Source of the DNA: Sphingobacterium sp. B16(2022)
Lineage (GTDB): Bacteria > Bacteroidota > Bacteroidia > Sphingobacteriales > Sphingobacteriaceae
Reading direction: 5' to 3'
DNA: 64,000 nucleotides
Assembly: GCF_012030425.1 (NCBI RefSeq)
Contig: NZ_JAAUVN010000001.1
Span: 1,054,001 to 1,118,000 of the forward strand
Under the pieces are notes generated by a model that ran no database searches, was not told the origin of the DNA, and saw only the letters and a program-made list of their open reading frames with translations. The position numbers and the translations under genes were made by a program. Of this stretch, positions 44,191 to 53,457 are shown piece by piece. Each line of letters opens with the position of its first letter. The stretch's first letter is position 1.

Positions 44191-46307
44191 TATTTCGCTA
44201 TTATTTTAAGTGCTGGTAAAGGATTGAATCCTTCGGCACGAATTGACCAATTTCCATCCTTAGGGAATCCAGGATTTTTTGAGGATGAACCATCCCAACC
44301 ACCGGCCATCATGGCAATTGCAGTTAGTAATCCACCATTTGATGGAAAATAGGGAAATGGACCACCTGTGGCTAAACCATGCTGGTCAAATTGAAAATTA
44401 TTACTAGGGTGAAGTAGCAAATCGATCGCCAGTTCCGGATAGCCACAACGAGCAGCAGCCATAGCTAGCATGGGAAAGTCCCATCCCCATGTGCGATCAA
44501 AGTTCCAGGTTTCCAACACTTTTTTAAGTGTACGTTTGAACGTTTCTGGATCTACACCATCTCCAGGAAGCATACCATAAGTACCAATTAGTCCAGGGTG
44601 TTCGTAATTATATTTTTCCCACATGTCTGGTATATTTTCATAAGTTTCATATAAGCCGTTTTTTTGAGGTAGGGGGGCGAGTTTATCCTGTACATTTTTC
44701 CATTTTTTATTTATTGGCATGCCAAGTCGCTCGCGCCACTGTTGTGCTAAGCGTAGTCCTGTACGCCAATAGCTTAATTCAAATGTCGGGTTTTTGGTTA
44801 CTAATGGATCAGAATTTTCCGATACTAAGTATAGAGGAGGACCTAAATCAAATTGATTTTTTGTTTTGTCATACGAAGCATAATCTGCCATAAAATCTGC
44901 AGTTGCAAATACCACATCTCTCCATTTCGTTAATGTTTCCTTGTTCGTATGCAATCGGTAATCGAGTTCCGCAAAATAAATGGGATGGGGTTGTTGCCAT
45001 ACAAGTGTCGCATGAATTAAGTCTGGCCATTCTCGATCGATATCACCAGTACACTTGGGCCAGCGTACTCCTTGATATCCTTGATTGAGTGCCCTTTCTG
45101 TTGATGTTTTTAAAAAATTTTGATATGTCGAAAGACTTTTATCCCACAATGCCCATCTGTTCCAGAGCGCATAATGTACGCAATGCCACCAAATCATTTC
45201 AAAATGGAAACGACCAAACCAGCCATTATTGACCAGACCACTTTCTTGTGGAGGTAAAGAGCCCGACTCATTTAGTCGCATCAGGTATTGCGATAGTACA
45301 ATTCTTCGTTCCAACTCTTTCCATCGCCGATCTTTGCTCTCAGATAGATCGATAGCAGCTCCAGAATTCCAGAATGCTTTCCATGATTTTTCACTTTCTT
45401 CAAAAAGGTTTGAAGTGATGGGTACCTGAATATCGTTAGTTTGATTTGAATAAAGACAAGTGAAGGAAAGTTTTGCTGTATCTTTGGGTATAAGTTCAAA
45501 ACGATGCATTTGTTTTGTCTTTATCATCTGAGCATCAGTCGCCCATTTAATGGAAGCGCTATAATGTGTGCTATTCATTGTACGGTCTATACGTACAGAA
45601 TTTTTTTCTAAATTATGAAGTGTGGAGGTATGTTGATCACCGCCATCATATACACCTAGGTAATTCTCATATCCCTGTTCTATGGCATAAGGAAATGCAA
45701 AGAAAACGGCAAGTTGCCCCTTCCCGATAAGTGCACTTTCAATCGATACCCCAATTGCATCGCTATCGGGATGACAAGCTGTTTTAACATGGACTGGTAC
45801 ACCTTCAAATACAAAACTGCTGCTAATGATTCCTGTCCAGAGATCAACTTCTTGATGGGTATGTGAAATATCATTCTGATTTGCCAGTTTACCATCATTT
45901 CGAATTAGTTTGAAACCTATACGCCCTAAATTGAAACGATGCGGATTTGCTGCAAGCCAGTTGGATAGTTGTTCCTGTTTTGGATTTGGAAGATCGTAAG
46001 GAACATCTTTGCCATTGGTTTTGAGAGTAGTCTTTTTGAAGTCACTTTCCTTCATACCTTGTGGTAAAGGACTACTGTGCCAACTCCAGTTTGATAAAGT
46101 GTTAAATGGTACAAATGTTTGTAAACCGGTAATATCCACTGCAAAAGCAAATTCACCATTACCAACCTGTGCTGGACTCAATAGATCAAGTTTGTTGGTT
46201 ACAATCCGATGTCTATCTACTACTGCTTTTCGATCAATAGCAATTTGTCCAGAGGTTTGATGTAGAAAAAAAGGTATACATAGTAAGCAAAAGAAGAATC
46301 TTTTCAT
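44190..46307 (-). CDS. Secreted six-hairpin glycosidase-like protein of unassigned family
   Basis: This 705-residue protein has a signal peptide (MKRFFFCLLCIPFFLHQTSGQ). An N-terminal beta-sandwich (about 25-290, with AQVGNGEFAFAVDITGLQTFVPFNTLSNW) is followed by a helical barrel region (about 300-640) with ALWNRWALWDK, FHFEMIWWHCVHY, RWPKCTGDIDREWP and FDRTWGWDFPMLAMAAARCGYPELAIDLLL. This layout matches the GH65/GH95-like (alpha/alpha)6 clan, but I do not recognise a specific CAZy family. Glu or Asp residues in those blocks could be catalytic. It is divergent from the GH92 gene and shares its operator region, so a joint role in degrading a mannose-containing glycan is plausible. Confidence 0.65.
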   Translation of the reverse strand: MKRFFFCLLCIPFFLHQTSGQIAIDRKAVVDRHRIVTNKLDLLSPAQVGNGEFAFAVDITGLQTFVPFNTLSNWSWHSSPLPQGMKESDFKKTTLKTNGKDVPYDLPNPKQEQLSNWLAANPHRFNLGRIGFKLIRNDGKLANQNDISHTHQEVDLWTGIISSSFVFEGVPVHVKTACHPDSDAIGVSIESALIGKGQLAVFFAFPYAIEQGYENYLGVYDGGDQHTSTLHNLEKNSVRIDRTMNSTHYSASIKWATDAQMIKTKQMHRFELIPKDTAKLSFTCLYSNQTNDIQVPITSNLFEESEKSWKAFWNSGAAIDLSESKDRRWKELERRIVLSQYLMRLNESGSLPPQESGLVNNGWFGRFHFEMIWWHCVHYALWNRWALWDKSLSTYQNFLKTSTERALNQGYQGVRWPKCTGDIDREWPDLIHATLVWQQPHPIYFAELDYRLHTNKETLTKWRDVVFATADFMADYASYDKTKNQFDLGPPLYLVSENSDPLVTKNPTFELSYWRTGLRLAQQWRERLGMPINKKWKNVQDKLAPLPQKNGLYETYENIPDMWEKYNYEHPGLIGTYGMLPGDGVDPETFKRTLKKVLETWNFDRTWGWDFPMLAMAAARCGYPELAIDLLLHPSNNFQFDQHGLATGGPFPYFPSNGGLLTAIAMMAGGWDGSSSKNPGFPKDGNWSIRAEGFNPLPALKIIAK

Positions 46308-46685
46308 TATAATCGGTTTTGGACAATAAGATAAGGAATAAAACCCATTCCATTGTTAATCCAGTATGAATAAAAGGCTGTAATTTCCAATTTTTACAAG
46401 TATGTATGTACAATCTAGTATTTATCCTTGCATATGTACGTACAAAGTTTTATTATTGTATTATAGATGAGACGCGTGATGCATATTAAGTGTAGTTAAA
46501 TTTTAATTATACCTGCATGGCATCGATTGAAAAATCGATATTTATTTTAAATCTTGTCAAATAATTACCTTTTAAACCAGTGATGATTGTGTCTATTTTT
46601 AATTAAATATTGTCGTTATGATCCCATTTTTGAATTGGATCAGAAAGCAGATGTTTTTTTAAGAATAACCAATAAACTAAACAGT
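46308..46685. other. 378-base divergent control region between two glycosidase genes
   Basis: No ORF of note. The main feature is the repeat pair listed below. It also has a 6-bp hairpin TGATCC/GGATCA near 46620-46645. No exact TAnnTTTG was found on either strand, so promoters are unplaced. Confidence 0.6.
46401..46445. promoter_or_regulatory. Direct repeat TATGTAYGTACAA, 32-base spacing, in the divergent control region
   Basis: TATGTATGTACAA (46401-46413) and TATGTACGTACAA (46433-46445) differ at one position and begin 32 bases apart, about three helical turns. The second copy contains the perfect palindrome TGTACGTACA. Such spacing suits cooperative binding by a regulator on one DNA face. 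No local regulator gene is adjacent. Confidence 0.45.
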
Positions 46686-49600
46686 ATGAATAAACGAAAT
46701 AAATTTTTAGTAGCAACAGGATTATTTTTTCTTGCTTTTGGACAGGAGGCCTTAGCACAGCAAAATGTAATTTGGCAATTGGGTAAACCTGATGGTTCGA
46801 GTGCAGAATTTGCATTAGCACCAGGAGATTATAAGAATTTTTTGGCTCATGATATGGGATATGAAGACAGACAGGTGATCATTGGTCAAAGTCAGCTAAA
46901 TACGGAATTGCCCTATGTTCTTCCGGGGCCCGCAAACGAATGGGGGGGTACAGGGCCTACTTCAGGTTTACGGACTCATTTCCTTAATTTCTATTACGCT
47001 TTGGATAAAGCATCTGGCAATGAGCCTTATGTATTGGAAGTAGACCTTGTGAATTCGGATCCTAAAAATCATCCAACCTTGCAGCTATCTATTAATGGTC
47101 GAAATTATAATTATGATATTACTAATGGAGCCGGTACAGGACAACCTGGAGTTGGAGCTTTGGGGAAGAAGAAGCTCATCATAAAACCTGATCCGTCTGT
47201 AATTCGCGCAGGATATAACCATATCACTTTAACCGTTTTGAAAGGTGGATGGGTTGAATTTGATTCTTTTCGTTTGCTGGGGCCAGCAAAATCCAAATTG
47301 ATCACAAATTATGATGCTTTGGTAAAGCAGATCAAGGTTGCTGATTTCGAATCTAATGGTCCTAAAGGACGTGTGCAGAATCTTTTGGTAGAGGTGCTTC
47401 GTCTAAAAAATGCCCAGCGTATCCGGGTTCTTATAGATGGTAAATCTGTCTATCAAGGAAGTTTAGACAAGGGCTTATCCATGCTCGAAGTTCCCCTTGA
47501 TCCCGTAAAAAAACGAAAGCAAAGTATATGTGAAATTTACATCAATGATAAATTAACAGATCGTTTGCAGGTGACACGAGAACCGAAAAGACTTGGAGGT
47601 GCCTCCGACTATGTTAATACCATGATTGGTACAGCGCATTCGCGATGGATGATTGCCCCGGGACCCTGGATGCCATTTAGTATGGTGAAGATCAGTCCTG
47701 ATAATCAAAATATTGGTTGGCAGGCAGGTTATGAACCCTCAATAGAATCGATCGGTTCCTTTAGTCATATCCATGAATGGACAATGGGAGGGTTAGGAAC
47801 CTTTCCTACATCAGGAAAACTGCAGGTTAAGGTCGGAGATCAATACGACCCCGAATCAGGATATCGCTCACAGATTGATAAGACAACCGAACGTGCTCCA
47901 TTAGGATCCTATCACGTCAATTTGACCGATCACGATATCGATGTGGACATAACACAGACAACGCGAGCAAGTTTTCAACGTTATACTTTCAACAGATCCG
48001 ATACAGGCCGGGTGATGATCGACCTCAAAGCTAACGGCGAGTATCCATACCAGATTTTAGATTATAAACTAAAGAAAGTATCAGACACTAAGATCATTGG
48101 GTATAGCAGTCAGCTATCTGAAAATGTGTGGTCTACCGATGCAAAACAAGATTACATTGTTCATTTTGCAATCGAGTTTGATCGTCCCATTATCAACTTC
48201 GGAACATGGAAAGGTGGCCAGGTCAGTTCTGGCCAAGATGGCGAAGGTAAGCAGGTGACAGAAGCCGGCATGTTTGTTGAATTTGATGTCAGGAAACAAA
48301 AAACAGTTCAATTGCGCACAGGCATATCCTATGTTAGTATCGAAAATGCCGAAGAGAATTTGCATCAGGAAATCACCCAACCTTTTCAATGGTCTTTCGA
48401 TCAGGTTGTAGCACATCAACACGATGTCTGGAATGAGTTACTCGACCGCTTGGAAATCACCTCCGACGATTATTTGGAGAAAGAGAAATTCTACACCAAT
48501 ATGTACCGTGCACTTGCCAGTAGAAACACATTTAGCGATATTAACGGGCAATGGCGAGATTCACGTGAAGAAGTTCGTACACTCACTAACAGGAATGATC
48601 TGGCACTTGGATGTGACGCATTCTGGAATACCTTTTGGAATCTGAATCAATTTTGGAATTTGGTGACTCCTGAATGGTCAAACAAATGGGTTAAATCACA
48701 ATTAGCGATGTACGATGCCGACGGCTGGTTAGCTAAGGGACCAGCAGGAATGGAGTATATACCAGTGATGGTTGCAGAACATGAAATTCCGCTGATCGTC
48801 GGAGCATATCAGATGGGAATTCGTGATTATGATGTAGAAAAGGCTTTTACAGCCGTTAAGAAAATGCAGATGACCAGCCCGCTGAAATTTGAAGGCGGAT
48901 TTGCGGGCAATAGAGATCTAGATGTGTATTTAAAATATAAATATGTACCATCAGATCTGGGCCGTTTTTCCAATAGTTTAGAATATAGCTATGATGACTG
49001 GACGGTAGGTCAATTTGCCAAATCATTAAACAAAACTTACGATTATACATATTTTAATGACCGGGGAACCTGGTGGAAAAATGCAATCGATCCATCAACC
49101 GGCTATGCCCGGATGAAAGATTCAAAAGGCGAATGGTTAAAAGACTTTGATCCATTTAAATCTGGAGCAAACCATCATTACCTAGAAGGTAATGCATGGC
49201 AATTAACCTTCTTTGTCCCTCAGGATCTACCTGGGCTTTCCAAATGGATCGGTGAAGATGTGCTGTTAAAGCGATTGGAATGGGGATTTGGAGAAAGTGA
49301 AAAATGGCGTTATAATGGGCCAAATGATCAATACTGGGATTACCCCGTTGTACAAGGTAATCAGCAATCGATGCATTTTGCCTATATTTTTAATTACATG
49401 AACAAACCTTGGCTCACGCAAAAATATAGCCGTTCTATCGCCGAAAGGTATTATGGACAAGGCATTTCCAATGCCTATCTCGGTGATGAAGATCAAGGAC
49501 AGATGAGTGCATGGTATATCATGACTGCAATCGGTTTATTCCAGATGGATGGAGGTACGCGAAGCAATCCGGTATATGAAATTGGAAGCCCCATGTTCAA

Positions 49601-49823
49601 AGAGATCAAAATTAAACTGGATAACCGATACGGTAGAGGAAAGCAATTCGTGATCAAAGCCAATAACAGCAGCAAACAGAATATCTACGTGCAGGCCGCA
49701 ACCCTGAATGGAAAGAAACTTGATACATTTTATTTTGATGCTTCCGAGCTTCTGAAAGGAGGAGAGCTTGTCCTAGAAATGGGGTCTGAACCAAATAAAC
49801 AGTGGGGGCTTATGCATCATTAA
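46686..49823 (+). CDS. GH92 family glycosidase with N-terminal polysaccharide-lyase-like beta domain
   Basis: This 1045-residue secreted enzyme has a signal peptide ending ALAQQ. Residues about 25-200 form a beta domain (VIWQLGKPDGSSAEFALAPGDYK, then a jelly-roll) like those found in PL4-type and rhamnosidase enzymes. The GH92 body starts at YVNTMIGTAHSRWMIAPGPWMPFSMVKISPDNQN and carries SLEYSYDDW, GNAWQLTFFVPQD and GDEDQGQMSAWYIMTAIGLFQ. GH92 enzymes are Ca-dependent inverting exo-alpha-mannosidases. The early HLSGTG-type segment of typical members is replaced by HIHEWTMGGLGTF, so it is a divergent subgroup. The start at 46686 gives the signal peptide; the longer frame from 46587 does not. 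Confidence 0.88.
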   Translation: MNKRNKFLVATGLFFLAFGQEALAQQNVIWQLGKPDGSSAEFALAPGDYKNFLAHDMGYEDRQVIIGQSQLNTELPYVLPGPANEWGGTGPTSGLRTHFLNFYYALDKASGNEPYVLEVDLVNSDPKNHPTLQLSINGRNYNYDITNGAGTGQPGVGALGKKKLIIKPDPSVIRAGYNHITLTVLKGGWVEFDSFRLLGPAKSKLITNYDALVKQIKVADFESNGPKGRVQNLLVEVLRLKNAQRIRVLIDGKSVYQGSLDKGLSMLEVPLDPVKKRKQSICEIYINDKLTDRLQVTREPKRLGGASDYVNTMIGTAHSRWMIAPGPWMPFSMVKISPDNQNIGWQAGYEPSIESIGSFSHIHEWTMGGLGTFPTSGKLQVKVGDQYDPESGYRSQIDKTTERAPLGSYHVNLTDHDIDVDITQTTRASFQRYTFNRSDTGRVMIDLKANGEYPYQILDYKLKKVSDTKIIGYSSQLSENVWSTDAKQDYIVHFAIEFDRPIINFGTWKGGQVSSGQDGEGKQVTEAGMFVEFDVRKQKTVQLRTGISYVSIENAEENLHQEITQPFQWSFDQVVAHQHDVWNELLDRLEITSDDYLEKEKFYTNMYRALASRNTFSDINGQWRDSREEVRTLTNRNDLALGCDAFWNTFWNLNQFWNLVTPEWSNKWVKSQLAMYDADGWLAKGPAGMEYIPVMVAEHEIPLIVGAYQMGIRDYDVEKAFTAVKKMQMTSPLKFEGGFAGNRDLDVYLKYKYVPSDLGRFSNSLEYSYDDWTVGQFAKSLNKTYDYTYFNDRGTWWKNAIDPSTGYARMKDSKGEWLKDFDPFKSGANHHYLEGNAWQLTFFVPQDLPGLSKWIGEDVLLKRLEWGFGESEKWRYNGPNDQYWDYPVVQGNQQSMHFAYIFNYMNKPWLTQKYSRSIAERYYGQGISNAYLGDEDQGQMSAWYIMTAIGLFQMDGGTRSNPVYEIGSPMFKEIKIKLDNRYGRGKQFVIKANNSSKQNIYVQAATLNGKKLDTFYFDASELLKGGELVLEMGSEPNKQWGLMHH

Positions 49824-49852
49824 ACCATTGATTCAGGTAGGTTATGTATAAC

Positions 49853-49904
49853 CATCATTAAAAAGCTCATCTGCAATAAAATACAGATGAGCTTTTTAAT
49901 GATG
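49853..49904. terminator. 21-bp perfect bidirectional terminator between GH92 and the oxidoreductase gene
   Basis: Arms 49853-49873 and 49884-49904 are exact complements around a 10-base loop, with AAAAAG on the left and CTTTTT on the right inside the stem. It lies between convergent stop codons (49823 and 49908). Confidence 0.8.
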
Positions 49905-49907
49905 TGT

Positions 49908-50537
49908 TCATCCAATGCATGGGATGCTATCATCAGCTACTATGCCGATAGGTAGCGCTTTTGCATCATCTATCGCTAAATCAGCAACATCGTTTAATGC
50001 TTTCAATCGATCAGCTTCATCAAAATTTTCAAGAGGTCCAATAAAACTACTTTGAATCGAAGTGATACCACAGTATTCCAGAATACCATTTTTCAATTGA
50101 AGCAATCCACTGGATCCATAAACCTCTTTATAAGTTTTTAGGTTTAGATCACCCGCTGTAGTTATGATTCTAGCAGTCTTGTTTTGAAGTAAGCCCACAT
50201 TTAGACCCTGTTTAGACTTTCTAAATGTAATACCGGGTAGAAATGCTCGGTCAAAAAAACCTTTCATCAGAGCAGGCATGCCGAGCCACCAGAGTGGATG
50301 AATCCATACCTGATGCTCACCCCATTGAATGGTTTGCAGCGCTTGGAGCAGATCGGGCTCCAGTTCCATTCTCTGCCTATAGCCAAATTGTAAATTAGGA
50401 TTAAAGTCCAAATCCCCAAGAGCAATATAACGTACTTCAGCACCTGATTCTTTCGCCGCTTTGATATAAGCATTTGCCAGAGCACTATTGAAACTTAATT
50501 TATCCGGATGCCCGTTGATAACAACTATTTTTTTCAT
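49908..50537 (-). CDS. NAD(P)H-dependent flavodoxin-fold oxidoreductase (quinone reductase-like)
   Basis: This 209-residue protein has the flavodoxin-like fold of the NQO1/MdaB group: VVINGHPDKLSFNSALANAYIKAA forms the FMN/FAD phosphate loop, and HPLWWLGMPALMKGFFDRAFLPG is the conserved middle block. It should reduce quinones or related electrophiles by two electrons with NAD(P)H. Its start overlaps the esterase stop by four bases, making an operon of three reductive or hydrolytic enzymes with a divergent AraC gene. Substrate is unknown. Confidence 0.85.
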   Translation of the reverse strand: MKKIVVINGHPDKLSFNSALANAYIKAAKESGAEVRYIALGDLDFNPNLQFGYRQRMELEPDLLQALQTIQWGEHQVWIHPLWWLGMPALMKGFFDRAFLPGITFRKSKQGLNVGLLQNKTARIITTAGDLNLKTYKEVYGSSGLLQLKNGILEYCGITSIQSSFIGPLENFDEADRLKALNDVADLAIDDAKALPIGIVADDSIPCIG

Positions 50538-51490
50538 TTTTTCTGATTGATAATTTTCTTAAACAGTTCGATTTGCTGTGCATAAAAGGTTTCCGATAAT
50601 AGACAAGGGAAAAAATCAAAGGCATGTACTGCACCTTTTATTTCCAATAATTCGACCGAAGTGCCAGCTAAACATAATTTTTCCGCATACAATTTTCCTT
50701 CATCTTTTAAGGGATCAAATTCACAGACAACGATGGTCGCATGGGGTAAATGATGAAAATTAACTTCACGCAATGGCACCCCGTATCTGGGGACATGGGT
50801 TCTGCCGTTCCATAAATAATGCTTCCACATCCATGTAGCCGCTATTTTTGTTTGCATCGGTGCTTTTGCTAAACTGTCCATCGATGGACTCTTCAACGTA
50901 TCGCACATAGGAGGATAAAGTAAATATTGATGTTGGATCATCTTATTCTTTTTATCCCGGGCTAGGTGAGTAATCGATGCAGCGATTGTCGCACCTGCAC
51001 TGCTGCCACCGATAATGATCATATTTTTATTTCCATCCAGTTTGCTCGCATTTTCATAGAGCCATAATAAGGTATCGTAGCCGTCTTCAATAGCTGCAGG
51101 GAAAGGATATTCTGGAGCTAATCGATAATCGACAGAAACGATAAGCATACCCACTTCAAGTGCTAATTCAAAGAGTATAAAATCATACTGCTCCGGAGTT
51201 CCATATATAAATGCGCCACCATGAAAATATAACAATACCGGTAAATCTTGCTTAGCTTTTGGTTTGTAGATTCTCAAACGTATCGGTTCTTCAGACTGGG
51301 AAGAGGGAATTAGCATATTTTCAACAAGTAATTGCTCTGGTATAATCAAAGGCTCTTCGTTTAAAGACAAACGTAGTTCTTCCGCTCTGATTTTTGTAGG
51401 ATCGTTTTGTAGCAGATATTCATATTTTATTTTACTGTAAGGACTAGCAGCAATAGCCTCTAATAATTCTGGATCTATATTCCCCAACAT
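50534..51490 (-). CDS. Alpha/beta hydrolase of the hormone-sensitive-lipase/esterase family
   Basis: This 318-residue protein has the oxyanion motif YFHGGAFIYG (H90-G-G), the nucleophile elbow GGSSAGA (S164), an acidic CEFDPLKDEG, and the catalytic His in GAVHAFDFFP. These are the full HSL-type triad. It should hydrolyse short-chain esters or lactones. There is no signal peptide, so it is cytoplasmic. It lies between the flavodoxin-type oxidoreductase and MDR oxidoreductase genes, which suggests detoxification or catabolism of an aromatic or enone compound. Confidence 0.88.
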   Translation of the reverse strand: MLGNIDPELLEAIAASPYSKIKYEYLLQNDPTKIRAEELRLSLNEEPLIIPEQLLVENMLIPSSQSEEPIRLRIYKPKAKQDLPVLLYFHGGAFIYGTPEQYDFILFELALEVGMLIVSVDYRLAPEYPFPAAIEDGYDTLLWLYENASKLDGNKNMIIIGGSSAGATIAASITHLARDKKNKMIQHQYLLYPPMCDTLKSPSMDSLAKAPMQTKIAATWMWKHYLWNGRTHVPRYGVPLREVNFHHLPHATIVVCEFDPLKDEGKLYAEKLCLAGTSVELLEIKGAVHAFDFFPCLLSETFYAQQIELFKKIINQKK

Positions 51491-51504
51491 GATTTCAAAT
51501 TGCT

Positions 51505-52452
51505 TTAAAATTGTACAGCCACTTTACCTACCGTTCTCCCAGATTCAATTTGCAGATGCGCTTCTCTCATCTGATCAAAATTGAAAACATGTGAGATATG
51601 AGGTTTCAGAATACCCGTTTCTAATAAATGCGCAATTTGTTGCATAGCCGCTCCATCACTATAGACAGACATAAAAAAGCAGGCGTGAAGATTTTTTTCA
51701 CGAGCTTTTAACTCATCATCTTTCGTATGTCCCGATGGCAGGGCTACGATAGTGCCAAAAGGTTTTAAAACCTGAACTGATTTTTGAAAATTAGCACCCC
51801 CCACTGACTCCAGTACAAAATCGACATTCGAAAGGACCTGTTCAAATTCCGTTGAGTTGTAATCAATATGTTCATCAGCCCCTATGTTGAGCAAAAAATC
51901 ACGATTCTGTACCGATGATGTCGCGATGACATAAGCGCCCATATATTTTGCTATCTGTACTGCGAAATGACCAACGCCACCAGATGCGGCATGAATCAAT
52001 ACGACATCATGAGTGCGCAGTTTTCCATATGTGGTAAATGCTTGCCACGCTGTTAATGCAGCCAAAGTGCTGGCAGCAGCTTCAATATGACTGATCCGAT
52101 TAGGTTTTAAGGCAAGATGCGATTCCGGTGCCGCAACAAATTCAGCATAAGCACGTCCATGTCCGACGAAATTGACCATTCCAAATACTTCATCACCAAT
52201 CCCAAATTTTTTAACCAAACTTCCAACCTCTATTACCACTCCAGAAACATCCCATCCCAAGATCAATGGATCATACCTGATTAAATCTTCTGCAAGAGGA
52301 GCTTGTCTACTGCGGACCTTAACATCCACAGGATTGACACCAATTGCTTTTACTTCAATCAGTACTTCATCCGGTTTTAATATAGGCTTTTCAATATCCT
52401 TATAAATCAGATTTTCTACCTCGCCAAATTTTTCTAACACAATTGCCTTCAT
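51505..52452 (-). CDS. MDR-family NADP-dependent quinone/alcohol oxidoreductase
   Basis: This 315-residue medium-chain reductase-like protein has an N-terminal GroES-like domain (MKAIVLEKFGEVENLIYKDIEKPILKPDEVLIEVKAIGVNPVDVKVR) and a Rossmann half with VVLIHAASGGVGHFAVQIAKYMGAYVIATSS. No catalytic zinc ligand pattern is evident, so it fits the quinone oxidoreductase or enoyl reductase type. It should reduce C=C or C=O with NADPH. As first gene of the minus operon, it faces the divergent AraC gene 83 bases away. Confidence 0.88.
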   Translation of the reverse strand: MKAIVLEKFGEVENLIYKDIEKPILKPDEVLIEVKAIGVNPVDVKVRSRQAPLAEDLIRYDPLILGWDVSGVVIEVGSLVKKFGIGDEVFGMVNFVGHGRAYAEFVAAPESHLALKPNRISHIEAAASTLAALTAWQAFTTYGKLRTHDVVLIHAASGGVGHFAVQIAKYMGAYVIATSSVQNRDFLLNIGADEHIDYNSTEFEQVLSNVDFVLESVGGANFQKSVQVLKPFGTIVALPSGHTKDDELKAREKNLHACFFMSVYSDGAAMQQIAHLLETGILKPHISHVFNFDQMREAHLQIESGRTVGKVAVQF

Positions 52453-52523
52453 ATCTTAATTTTTATTAGCAAAAATAGACTGAAAAAGGAGGTGAAAACA
52501 GGTACAATTAAGTGTTATTTGGG

Positions 52524-52531
52524 TACCTTTG
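52524..52531 (+). promoter_or_regulatory. Candidate -7 element TACCTTTG for the AraC gene at 52536
   Basis: An exact TAnnTTTG match only four bases before the ATG. If used it would give a leaderless or almost leaderless transcript. No TTG box is seen upstream. Confidence 0.3.
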
Positions 52532-52535
52532 CATC

Positions 52536-53369
52536 ATGGCAAGAGAAAATATCTATCAATCCTTAGAAGTTTTTTACGAACAAGTTTCAGTATGTCCTTT
52601 ACGTGATCGACAGTTTAATTTCTTTGAACTCGTATATGTTATCTCCGGCAACGGAAAACACGGTGTCAATGGAAATAAATTTGATTATTTTCCAGGAGAC
52701 TTATTTCTTTTGACACCACATGATTGTCATGAATTTGATCTCGATGGAATGAATGAGTTTATGGTCGTACGCTTTGGCGAAAACTACATAAAAGAATATC
52801 AATGGAAAAGCATCGACCATATAGAATGCTTATTATACAATGCCTCTCATTTGTCGGGATCTGTGCTCGTCAATAAGGAAGACAAGCAGATGGTCAGCTT
52901 GCTGATGCAAAATCTTCAACAGGCATGCGAAGAGCATGGGCATTATAATGAAGATTTGAGAAGGCATCTGGTCAATGCCATTCTTGTCATAGCAGCAAGG
53001 AATATTGCGATTGTTAAACCAGAGCATATTTCACAGACTGCAGATACACGCATACTGCAATTATTGGATTATATACAGGAAAATATACGGCAACCCGAAT
53101 TTTTAAAAATAGGAGTAATGGCCGAAAAATTTGGACTATCTTCCACTTATCTCGGAAGCTATTTTCGTAAACAATGTCATGAATCTATACAACAGTATAT
53201 CTCTTCGTATCGGATCCGCTTAATAGAACATCGATTAAGGTTTAGTGATAAAAGAGTTCATGAGATTGCACATGAATTTGGATTTGCGGATGAAAGTCAT
53301 ATTAATAAGTTTTTTAAACGCCATCATGGACTGAGTTTAAAAAAATATAGAGAGAAAACGGCTGGATAA
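52536..53369 (+). CDS. AraC family transcriptional regulator (divergent)
   Basis: This is a 277-residue protein. A cupin-like N-terminal domain (about 15-95, LVYVISGNGKHGVNGNKFDYFPGDLFLLTPHDCHEFDL) precedes two C-terminal helix-turn-helix motifs (IGVMAEKFGLSSTYLGSYFRKQCHES and VHEIAHEFGFADESHINKFFKRHHGLSLKKYR). I start at the ATG at 52536 because the longer GTG start at 52512 would place the -7 element inside the coding sequence. It faces the MDR, esterase and oxidoreductase operon and is its likely activator. This is inference from the divergent arrangement only. Confidence 0.87.
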   Translation: MARENIYQSLEVFYEQVSVCPLRDRQFNFFELVYVISGNGKHGVNGNKFDYFPGDLFLLTPHDCHEFDLDGMNEFMVVRFGENYIKEYQWKSIDHIECLLYNASHLSGSVLVNKEDKQMVSLLMQNLQQACEEHGHYNEDLRRHLVNAILVIAARNIAIVKPEHISQTADTRILQLLDYIQENIRQPEFLKIGVMAEKFGLSSTYLGSYFRKQCHESIQQYISSYRIRLIEHRLRFSDKRVHEIAHEFGFADESHINKFFKRHHGLSLKKYREKTAG

Positions 53370-53457
53370 CAAAATAGAAGCAGATATTTGAACGTAAGCT
53401 TATTGATTAAGAAAGAACTGAGTATGTAGTGTATTAAATTTACGGTGCCCCAATATA

